DNA of 8,345 bases from an uncultured bacterium (GTDB lineage: Bacteria > Planctomycetota > UBA1135 > GCA-002686595): the NCBI GenBank assembly GCA_902826945.1, contig CADEGS010000193.1:1-8345 (forward strand), read 5' to 3'. The notes below the pieces were generated by a model. That model was not told the origin of the DNA. It worked only from the letters and a program-made list of their open reading frames with translations, and did not search any database. Below, piece after piece: positions 1-8,345 of the stretch (position 1 is the stretch's first letter; every line of letters begins with the position of its first letter). Made by a program: the position numbers and the translations under genes.

Positions 1-883
1 GGATGCGCGCCTCGGTGTCGAGCGGGATCTCGACGATGCGCTCGACGCCCTCGCGGCCGAGCACGGCCGGGACGCCGGTGTAGACGCCCTCGAAGCCGAA
101 GTGGCCGTTCAGGAAGCAGGCGCAGGGCAGGAGGCGCTTCTCGTCGTTCAGGATCGAGGCCGCCATCGCCGTCGCCGCCGCCGCCGGCGCGAAGAAGGCG
201 CTGCCGGTCTTCAAGAGGTTCACGATCTCGGCGCCGCCGTCGCGCGTGCGCTGCGCCAGCGCATCGATGCGCTCGCGCGCCACCAGGTCGCGCAGGCCTA
301 CGCCGTTCACGGTGCAGGCGCCGGGCATGGGCACCATCGAGTCGCCGTGCGCGCCGAGCACCATCGCGTCCACGTCCTTGACCGAGGTGCCGGTCTCCTC
401 GGCGATGAACCACGAGAAGCGCGCCGCGTCGAGCACGCCGGCCATGCCGAGCACGCGCCTGGCCGGGAAGCCGAGCTTGGCGCGCATCAGAGCGGTCATC
501 ACGTCGAGCGGGTTCGTGACCACGATCACGATCGCCTGCGGCGAGCCCTCGCGGATCGTCTGCGCCACCGCGCTCACCACGCGCGCGTTCTCGACCAGGA
601 GGTCCGAGCGGCTCATGCCCGGCTTGCGCGGCTTGCCGGCCGTCACGACGAACAGGTCCGAGCCGCGCGTCTCCTCGGCGCGCTCGGTGCCGACCACGCG
701 CGCGCCGATGCCCTCGATCGCCGCCGCCTGGTTCAGGTCGAGCGCGATGCCGCGCGCGCGCCCCTCCAGCACGTCGGTCAGCACGATCTCCGAGGCCAGC
801 TCCGCGCGCGCGCAGCCCTGCGCCACGCACATGCCGACGAAGCCGGCGCCGACGACGGTGACCTTGCGCTCGGGCGTGTGCAT
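1..883 (-). CDS. mdh: Malate dehydrogenase (NAD-dependent, LDH-like type), 3' end cut by window edge
   Basis: Interconverts malate and oxaloacetate with NAD(H) in the cytoplasm, a TCA-cycle step. The frame starts at ATG 883-881 and runs off the left edge with 294 residues visible; family members are about 310, so only a short C-terminal piece is missing. Seen in the translation: the Rossmann glycine motif GAGFVG at residues 12-17, the mobile active-site loop GKPRKPGMSR at 83-92, VTNPLDVMT at 122-130, a catalytic Asp152/His179 pair (LDAARF and GAHGDSMVP) and Arg155 for the substrate carboxylate. Arg86 in the loop is the residue that separates malate from lactate dehydrogenases in this superfamily (Gln in LDH), so malate is the likely substrate. 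A small oddity: after MVP the usual Arg/Lys-Tyr seems replaced by Met-Pro-Gly-Ala. It begins 7 bases after the hemF stop, so it is probably the third gene of the same transcript. No Shine-Dalgarno is seen before the ATG. Confidence 0.95.
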   Translation of the reverse strand, partial: MHTPERKVTVVGAGFVGMCVAQGCARAELASEIVLTDVLEGRARGIALDLNQAAAIEGIGARVVGTERAEETRGSDLFVVTAGKPRKPGMSRSDLLVENARVVSAVAQTIREGSPQAIVIVVTNPLDVMTALMRAKLGFPARRVLGMAGVLDAARFSWFIAEETGTSVKDVDAMVLGAHGDSMVPMPGACTVNGVGLRDLVARERIDALAQRTRDGGAEIVNLLKTGSAFFAPAAAATAMAASILNDEKRLLPCACFLNGHFGFEGVYTGVPAVLGREGVERIVEIPLDTEARI

Positions 884-890
884 GCGTCGA

Positions 891-1814
891 TCAGGCCCAC
901 TCGCGCGGGCGGAGGAAGTCGCTCGTCAGGCGCGCCTCGGGCGAGCCCGGCTCGGGCTGCCAGTCGTAGCGCCACAGGACCAGGGGCGGCAGCGAGGCCA
1001 GGATCGACTCGGTGCGCCCGCCGGCCTGCAGGCCGAACAGGGTACCGCGGTCCTGCACCAGGTTGAACTCGACGTAGCGCCCGCGCCGGTAGAGCTGGAA
1101 GTCGCGCTCGCGCTCGCCCCAGGGCGCGTCCTTGCGGCGCGCCAGGATCGGGCGGTAGGCGGGCAGGAAGTGCTCGCCCACGCGGCGCAGGAGCTCGAAG
1201 GAGCGCTCGAACCCGCCCTCGGTCCAGTCGTCGAAGAAGAGCCCGCCGATGCCGCGCGGCTCGCCGCGGTGGCGCAGGAAGAAGTAGCGGTCGCACCAGT
1301 CCTTGAGGCGCGGGTAGAGCGCCGGGCCGAAGGGCTCGCAGGCCGCGCGCGCCGTCGCGTGCCAGTGGCGCGCGTCCTCCTCGAAGCCGTAGTACGGCGT
1401 CAGGTCGAAGCCGCCGCCGAACCACCACACCTCGGGCGCGTCCGCCTGCGCCGCGGCGTGGAAGAAGCGCACGTTCATGTGCGTCGTCGGCGCGTAGGGG
1501 TTCCGCGGGTGCACGATCAGGGAGAGCGACACGGCCTGGTAGGGCCGGCCGGCGAGCTCGGGGCGGCGCTCGGTCGCGGCCGGCGGCAGCGCGGCGCCCA
1601 GCGCGTGCGAGAGATTGACGCCGGCGCGCTCGATCACCGGCCCGCCCTCCAGCACGCGCGGCCGCGCCAGGCCGCCGCGCTCGCCCTCCAGCACGTCGCG
1701 GCGGAAGCGCGCCCGGCCGTCCTCCTCCTCGAGCGCCGCGCAGATCGCGTCCTGCAAGGACGAGAGGAAGGCCAGCACGCGCGCAGGCCGGTCGTGTGCG
1801 CCGGCCGCGCTCAT
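891..1814 (-). CDS. hemF: Oxygen-dependent coproporphyrinogen-III oxidase HemF
   Basis: Catalyses the O2-dependent oxidative decarboxylation of coproporphyrinogen III to protoporphyrinogen IX, in the cytoplasm, late in haem synthesis. The product is 307 residues, close to the usual 300. Diagnostic blocks are seen in order: [10 protein letters not shown] (64-73), [20 protein letters not shown] (98-117), [14 protein letters not shown] (130-143), RHWHAT (149-154), [19 protein letters not shown] (170-188), LFFDDW (192-197), [17 protein letters not shown] (247-263) and the C-terminal [17 protein letters not shown] (275-291). Histidines 102, 112, 152 and 182 match the spacing of the conserved His set of the family. 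ATG 1814-1812 was chosen because it overlaps the TGA of the upstream peptidase as ATGA, and the domain begins soon after; the frame stays open further upstream but that stretch lies inside the peptidase gene. The overlap suggests translational coupling. Its presence implies oxygen use; an oxygen-independent HemN may exist elsewhere. Confidence 0.97.
   Translation of the reverse strand: MSAAGAHDRPARVLAFLSSLQDAICAALEEEDGRARFRRDVLEGERGGLARPRVLEGGPVIERAGVNLSHALGAALPPAATERRPELAGRPYQAVSLSLIVHPRNPYAPTTHMNVRFFHAAAQADAPEVWWFGGGFDLTPYYGFEEDARHWHATARAACEPFGPALYPRLKDWCDRYFFLRHRGEPRGIGGLFFDDWTEGGFERSFELLRRVGEHFLPAYRPILARRKDAPWGERERDFQLYRRGRYVEFNLVQDRGTLFGLQAGGRTESILASLPPLVLWRYDWQPEPGSPEARLTSDFLRPREWA
1811..1814 (-). 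other. ATGA stop/start overlap between M1 peptidase and hemF
   Basis: On the minus strand the bases read ATGA: the hemF ATG (1814-1812) shares bases with the TGA (1813-1811) that ends the peptidase gene. Such 4-base overlaps usually mean cotranscription and termination-reinitiation coupling. The bases just before the ATG read GCGAGGA; this purine run touches the start codon and is too close to act as a normal Shine-Dalgarno for this ATG. Confidence 0.85.
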
Positions 1815-3316
1815 TCCTCGCGGCGGCGTGGAGCCTCGGGCTCCTCCTGGCTCCGCCGCTCGTAGCGCTCGAGCTCCGGCACGACCGGGTCGCGCAGGTA
1901 GGTCTGGAAGAAGGCCGCGAGCGAGCGCCCGGCCACCTCGTCCGCCAGGCGCTCGAAGTCGGCCGTGGTCGCGTTCCCGTCGCGGTGGTCGGCCACCCAG
2001 CGGCGCAGCAGCGCGAAGAAGGTCGCGTCGCCCAGCTCGCCGCGCAGCATGTGCAGCACGTAGGCGCCGCGCTGGTAGACGCGCCCGCTGAAGAGCGACT
2101 CGACGCCCGGCTCGACCGGCGGACCGACGCGGCTGCCGCGCAGGTGGCGGTAGGCGCGCGCCGCGCGCCCCTCCAGCGCCTCGGGGCCGCGCTCGTGCTC
2201 CGTCCACAGCCACTCCGCGTAGCTCGCGAAGCCCTCGTTCAGCCACATGTCCTTCCACTGCGCCAGGCTCACGCAGTCGCCGAACCACTGGTGGGCGAGC
2301 TCGTGCGCCACGACCCCCTCGCCCATGCCGCGCGAGTAGACCGGCAGCGTCTGCGTCTCGAGCGCCCCGCCCATCTGCTCGGGCGTGATCAGGCCCCCGA
2401 ACGCCTCGAACGGGTAGGGCCCGAAGAGCGTCGCGAAGTGCTCGATCATGTCGCCCATGCGGCGCTGCGCGGCGAGCTCCTTCTCGCTCGCGTCGGCGGG
2501 GTGGTAGAGCCGCAGCGGCAGGCCGCCGGGCCCGGTCCACTCCTCGAGCTCGAGCTGCACCACGTTCACCGTCGCCAGGTAGGTCGCCATCGGGTCGCGC
2601 GCGCGCCAGCGGAAGGTGCGCTGGCCGCCCTCCTCGTCCACGCCCTCGAGGAGGCCGTTGGCGGCCACCTGCCACGGCGCCGGCACGGTGATCGCGAAGG
2701 TGAAGGTCGCCTTGTCGCTCGGGTGGTCGTTCGAGGGCAGCCAGGACGACGCGCCGGCGCACTCGCTGACGACGTAGATGCCCGAGTCGCGCTTCCACCA
2801 GCCGACGCCCTTCAGGCCCATGCGCGCCACCGACGGATCGGGGGCGAGCTCGGGCACGCCGTCGTAGCGCACGACCGCGCGGAACGGCCGCCCGGCGGCG
2901 AGCGGCGCCGCGGGGCGCACGACGAGCTCGCGGCCGGCGCGCGAGATCCGCGCCGGCGCGCCGTCCACCTCGACCGAGCGCACCTCGAGCCCCCACAGGT
3001 CGAGGTCGAAGCTCGAGAGGGCCTCGCTCGCGACCGCGTCCACCGTCGTGCAGGCCTCGATGCGGCCGCTCACGGGATCGACGCGCATCGCGACGTCGTA
3101 GTGCTGGACGTCGTAGCCGCCGTTGCCGAGCTCGGGGAAGTACTCGTCGCCGACGCCGGGAGCGCCGGCGCGCGGAGCGTCCGCGCCGCTCCTGGCGGCG
3201 GACGCGCCACCGGTCGCCGCGGCGCAGCCGGCGAGGAGCAGCGCGACCGCCGAGAGGCGCGCGGGGACGGGGACGCGCGCCCTGGCGGGCGGCCGCGGAC
3301 GGAGGTGTGCGCTCAT
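1811..3316 (-). CDS. M1-family metallo-aminopeptidase, predicted lipoprotein
   Basis: Predicted zinc aminopeptidase removing N-terminal residues from peptides, anchored on the outer face of a membrane. The start ATG 3316-3314 gives 501 residues. The N-terminus has arginines, a hydrophobic run and a lipobox LLAG-Cys31, so processing at Cys31 is expected. An N-terminal beta domain covers roughly 65-255. The catalytic part holds the substrate-binding loop GALET at 317-321 (Glu320, a variant of the classic GAMEN), the zinc site [10 protein letters not shown] with His338, Glu339 and His342, the third ligand Glu361 in WLNEGFA, and the catalytic-type Tyr414 in [12 protein letters not shown]. The protein stops soon after the catalytic domain and lacks the long helical C-terminal domain of PepN-type enzymes, as in other short M1 members. 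An in-frame ATG four codons upstream (3328-3326) is an alternative start. Its stop overlaps the hemF start by ATGA, making it the first gene of a three-gene run; a functional link to haem synthesis is not evident. The substrate cannot be told from sequence. Confidence 0.92.
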   Translation of the reverse strand: MSAHLRPRPPARARVPVPARLSAVALLLAGCAAATGGASAARSGADAPRAGAPGVGDEYFPELGNGGYDVQHYDVAMRVDPVSGRIEACTTVDAVASEALSSFDLDLWGLEVRSVEVDGAPARISRAGRELVVRPAAPLAAGRPFRAVVRYDGVPELAPDPSVARMGLKGVGWWKRDSGIYVVSECAGASSWLPSNDHPSDKATFTFAITVPAPWQVAANGLLEGVDEEGGQRTFRWRARDPMATYLATVNVVQLELEEWTGPGGLPLRLYHPADASEKELAAQRRMGDMIEHFATLFGPYPFEAFGGLITPEQMGGALETQTLPVYSRGMGEGVVAHELAHQWFGDCVSLAQWKDMWLNEGFASYAEWLWTEHERGPEALEGRAARAYRHLRGSRVGPPVEPGVESLFSGRVYQRGAYVLHMLRGELGDATFFALLRRWVADHRDGNATTADFERLADEVAGRSLAAFFQTYLRDPVVPELERYERRSQEEPEAPRRREE

Positions 3317-3385
3317 GCGGGCGGCCATGCTAGCGAGCGCGCGCCCGCGCCGCCGTCCCGCTCCGGTCCGGCGCGCGAGCGCGGC

Positions 3386-3409
3386 GCCCCGCGCCGATTC
3401 CCGCGGGGC
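3386..3409. repeat. 8-bp inverted repeat upstream of gcvP, possible operator
   Basis: GCCCCGCG at 3386-3393 and CGCGGGGC at 3402-3409 are perfect inverted copies separated by 8 bases (CCGATTCC). The right arm falls where the -35 element of the candidate gcvP promoter would be, which is a usual operator position. With such GC-rich sequence, chance symmetry is a real alternative. Confidence 0.3.
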
Positions 3410-3427
3410 CCGCGCGCCGTGCTTCGC

Positions 3428-3433
3428 TAGAAT
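3428..3433 (+). promoter_or_regulatory. Candidate -10 box TAGAAT for gcvP
   Basis: TAGAAT matches the bacterial -10 consensus TATAAT at five of six positions and is a rare A/T-rich hexamer in this stretch. It ends 28 bases before the gcvP ATG, which would give an untranslated leader of roughly 20 bases. No recognisable -35 box is seen at the usual spacing, where the sequence reads GGGGCC, so a regulated or weak promoter, or chance, is possible. Confidence 0.45.
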
Positions 3434-3461
3434 CCGCGCCTTCCGACCCCCTCCCGCCGCC

Positions 3462-6422
<2,961 letters not shown>

Positions 6423-6435
6423 CGCCGCAGGCCTC

Positions 6436-6470
6436 CTTCGCGCGCAGCGCGAAGCGATCGTCGCGCGACG
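6436..6470 (+). terminator. Possible GC-rich terminator hairpins after gcvP
   Basis: CTTCGCGC (6436-6443) and GCGCGAAG (6447-6454) form a perfect 8-bp stem with a GCA loop, 13 bases after the gcvP stop. Immediately after it lies the perfect 12-base palindrome CGTCGCGCGACG (6459-6470). No T-tract follows either element, so classic intrinsic termination is doubtful; Rho-linked termination or mRNA 3'-end protection is equally possible. Confidence 0.35.
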
Positions 6471-6495
6471 GAAGCACGCGCCCGGCCGCTCCTCG

Positions 6496-6519
6496 CCGCG
6501 GCGACCCGCGGCGACCCGC
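6496..6519. repeat. 10-base tandem repeat, about 2.4 copies
   Basis: The unit CCGCGGCGAC occurs twice head to tail (6496-6505 and 6506-6515) followed by CCGC. It is short and in non-coding DNA; most likely replication slippage with no assigned role. Confidence 0.5.
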
Positions 6520-6621
6520 TGCCACGGATCGCGCCGCCGCCGGCCCCGCCGCCCGTGCTGCCGACGTCCCCCTCGGCCCCGCGCTTTACCGCGCCGCGGT
6601 CCGGCGCCACGATGCGCCGCC

Positions 6622-8345
6622 ATGCAGCCCGCTCTCCGCGCGTTCGCCGGCGCCCTCCTCGGCCTCGCCTCGTGCACTTCCTCCACCCACGCGCCGTCCG
6701 CGCCGGCGCGCGACCCCGCGCCCGCCGCCCGCGCCAAGGCGGCGCTCCTCGCCCAGCACGGCCCGGCCCAGCGCGAGCGCATCGAGCGCGGCGTCGAGCA
6801 GGTCGCCGCGCTGTGGCTGCCCGCGGACGGCGACCTCGAGGCGTTCTGCCGCGAGCAGTTCGCGACGAGCGAGCTGGACCTGCTCTTCGCGCGCCTCGAG
6901 GCGGCGCTCGAGCAGGTCGACGGCCGCTTCGTCGAGCTCGGCCGCTCGCTGCGCTGGCACGTCGACGTCGACACGGGCCCGATGCTCGCGGTCGATCCGC
7001 TGCTCGCCGCCTGGGATCCCGGCGCGCACGTCACGGAGGACCTCTTCGCGAGCAAGGTCGCCTTCGTCGCGCTGCTGAACTTCCCGCTGACGACGCTCGA
7101 CGAGCGCCTGCGGGACGGCGCGCGCTACGACCGCCGCCGCTGGGCCGAGGTGCGCCTGACCGGCCGCTTCGACACGCGCCTGCCGGGCGCGGTCGCGGCC
7201 GAGATCGGCGCCGCGGGCGCCGAGGCCGACCGCTACGTCGCGGGCTACGACCTGTGGATGCACCACGTGCTCGGGCGGCAGGGCGAGCGCCTCTTCCCCT
7301 CCGGCAAGCGCCTGATCAGCCACTGGAACCTGCGCGACGAGCTCAAGGCCGCCTACGCCGATCCCGACGGGCTCGCGAAGCAGCGCACGCTCGTGTGCGC
7401 CATGGAGCGCATCGTCACGCAGACGATCCCCGCGGCCGTGATCGGCGACCCGCGCGTCGACTGGAACCCGTTCGACAACGCGGTGCGGCCGGCTCCGCGC
7501 GCGACGATCGAGGCCGGGGCGCCCGACGAGCCGCCGGGCCCGGAGCTGGGCGCGCGCGAGCCCGACGCGCGCTTCGCCCACGTGCTGGCGCACCGCGCGG
7601 CCGCGCGCCGGGCGGACCCGTACTCCCCCACCGCTCCGACGCTGCTCGCGCGCGCCTTCGCCGCGGCGGAGATGCCCGAGGCGCGCGTGCGCGAGCTGAT
7701 CCTGGCCGTGCTCGACGCGCCGCTCGTCGCGCCCGCCGCGCGCGAGATCGAGGCGCGCCTGGGGCGGCGGCTCGAGCCGCAGGACATCTGGTACGAGTTC
7801 GGCGGCGACGACGTGCCCGAGGCCGAGCTCGACCGCGAGACGCGCCGGCGCTACCCGACGCCCGCGGCCTTCGCCGCCGACCTGCCGCGCCTGCTGGCCG
7901 AGCTCGGCTTCCCCGCCGAGCGCGCGCGCACTCTCGCCGAGCACGTCGCCGTCGATCCCTCGCGCGGCGCCGGCCACGCGCTCGGCGCCGCGCGCCGCGG
8001 CGACCTCCCGCACCTGCGCACGCGCGTCGAGGCCGGCGGGATGGACTACAAGGGCTACAACATCGCGGTGCACGAGCTCGGCCACAACGTCGAGCAGTTC
8101 CTGTCGCTCTACGAGGTCGACCACACGCTGCTCTCCGGCGTGCCGAGCACCGCCTTCACGGAGGCGCTCGCCTTCCTGTTCCAGGCGCGCGACCGCGCGC
8201 TGCTCGGCCTGCCGGCGCCGGGCGGCGAGGCCGAGCGCCTGCGCGTGCTCGACCACTACTGGAACACGCGCGAGATCGCGGGCTCGGCGCTGGTCGAGAT
8301 CGACGTCTGGCACTGGCTCTACGAGCACCCCGAGGCGAGCGCCGC
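6622..8345 (+). CDS. Predicted lipoprotein zinc metallopeptidase, M3-like, 3' end cut by window edge
   Basis: Likely a membrane-anchored zinc endopeptidase; substrate unknown. ATG 6622 opens a frame that stays open to the window edge (574 residues visible). The N-terminus MQPALRAFAGALLGLASC is a short lipoprotein signal with lipobox LAS-Cys18, though only one Arg precedes the hydrophobic run. Residues 34-210 look helical, and no further membrane segment was noticed. The zinc site is HELGH: His484, Glu485, His488. Then comes LLSGVPSTAFTEALAF with Glu514 as the probable third ligand. The distance and the SG...F-T-E context resemble the M3 (thimet oligopeptidase/oligoendopeptidase F) site, usually HEFGH then SGT...DFVE; LEPQDIWYEF (384-393) recalls the M3 PWD segment. 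The substrate-binding His/Tyr cluster of M3 enzymes should lie beyond the edge. The remainder does not look like a standard PepF, so a distant or unnamed branch is likely. An ATG at 6612 is out of frame. No Shine-Dalgarno is seen, and no partner gene is visible. Confidence 0.8.
   Translation, partial: MQPALRAFAGALLGLASCTSSTHAPSAPARDPAPAARAKAALLAQHGPAQRERIERGVEQVAALWLPADGDLEAFCREQFATSELDLLFARLEAALEQVDGRFVELGRSLRWHVDVDTGPMLAVDPLLAAWDPGAHVTEDLFASKVAFVALLNFPLTTLDERLRDGARYDRRRWAEVRLTGRFDTRLPGAVAAEIGAAGAEADRYVAGYDLWMHHVLGRQGERLFPSGKRLISHWNLRDELKAAYADPDGLAKQRTLVCAMERIVTQTIPAAVIGDPRVDWNPFDNAVRPAPRATIEAGAPDEPPGPELGAREPDARFAHVLAHRAAARRADPYSPTAPTLLARAFAAAEMPEARVRELILAVLDAPLVAPAAREIEARLGRRLEPQDIWYEFGGDDVPEAELDRETRRRYPTPAAFAADLPRLLAELGFPAERARTLAEHVAVDPSRGAGHALGAARRGDLPHLRTRVEAGGMDYKGYNIAVHELGHNVEQFLSLYEVDHTLLSGVPSTAFTEALAFLFQARDRALLGLPAPGGEAERLRVLDHYWNTREIAGSALVEIDVWHWLYEHPEASA

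Larger units (their letters stand above)
3317..3461. promoter_or_regulatory. Divergent intergenic region between M1 peptidase run and gcvP
   Basis: About 145 bases lie between two start codons pointing away from each other, so promoters for both the left-hand run and gcvP are expected here. Almost all of it is G/C. The few A/T-containing spots are CTAGAAT (3427-3433), CGATTCC (3395-3401) and GCTAGCAT read on the minus strand (3334-3327). No gene or RNA is recognised in it. Confidence 0.6.
6423..6621. other. Intergenic spacer between gcvP and the M3-like lipoprotein gene
   Basis: About 200 bases with no recognisable gene. The first part has two adjacent palindromic elements, the middle a 10-base tandem repeat, and the end a short A/T-containing spot (CTTTACC, 6584-6590) about 31 bases before the next ATG, a similar distance to that of the candidate gcvP -10 box. 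No Shine-Dalgarno precedes the ATG at 6622. Confidence 0.6.

Noticed and set aside
246..1865. Long plus-strand open frames over mdh and hemF
   Set aside because: They are shadows of the minus-strand genes, which carry full sets of family motifs.
1815..2996. Upstream extension of the hemF frame, suggesting a fusion
   Set aside because: This stretch is the peptidase gene in another frame, and the ATGA overlap gives a natural hemF start.
3123..3461. Upstream extension of the gcvP frame
   Set aside because: It overlaps the peptidase 5' end in antisense and adds 113 low-complexity residues absent from the P-protein family.
3317..3461. Glycine riboswitch upstream of gcvP
   Set aside because: The region is too short for the usual tandem aptamer and, if the -10 box is right, the leader is only about 20 bases.
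6586..8328. A 580-codon minus-strand open frame over the M3-like gene
   Set aside because: It has composition-driven sequence without motifs, while the plus strand shows a lipobox and a zinc site in an open frame reaching the edge.

Overview
The window is extremely GC-rich bacterial DNA (by eye well above 70% G+C), coding-dense, with strong third-position G/C. It looks like an ordinary chromosomal region of a Gram-negative, oxygen-using bacterium: two proteins carry lipoprotein signal peptides, one gene encodes the oxygen-dependent coproporphyrinogen oxidase HemF, and glycine decarboxylase is the long single-chain form. Genome style would fit a deltaproteobacterial/Myxococcota-like or similar high-GC lineage, but no rRNA or other marker is present, so the taxon is inference only.

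Layout. On the minus strand, reading right to left from about 3316 to 1, three genes form a tight run: a lipoprotein M1-family aminopeptidase (1811-3316), hemF (891-1814, overlapping the peptidase stop by ATGA) and mdh, malate dehydrogenase (1-883, 7 bases after hemF, C-terminus cut by the window edge). A divergent intergenic region of about 145 bases (3317-3461) separates this run from the plus-strand genes. It carries a -10-like TAGAAT and an 8-bp inverted repeat in front of gcvP. On the plus strand, gcvP (3462-6422) encodes a full-length glycine dehydrogenase with an added low-complexity C-terminal tail. A roughly 200-base spacer follows, with hairpin-forming and short tandem repeats. The last gene (6622 to beyond 8345) is a predicted lipoprotein metallopeptidase with an M3-like HELGH...FTE zinc site, truncated by the window edge.

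How the genes fit together. The identifiable functions are central metabolism: malate oxidation in the TCA cycle, the aerobic step of protohaem synthesis, and glycine decarboxylation to the GcvH lipoyl arm. Two envelope-anchored peptidases lie beside them. No gcvT, gcvH or lpd is seen next to gcvP, so the glycine cleavage system is probably dispersed. None of the start codons has a well-placed Shine-Dalgarno sequence.

I found no mobile element, CRISPR array, tRNA or rRNA, and no convincing undescribed system. The least familiar item is the divergent M3-like lipoprotein at the right end. Many long antisense open frames exist but are by-products of the base composition.
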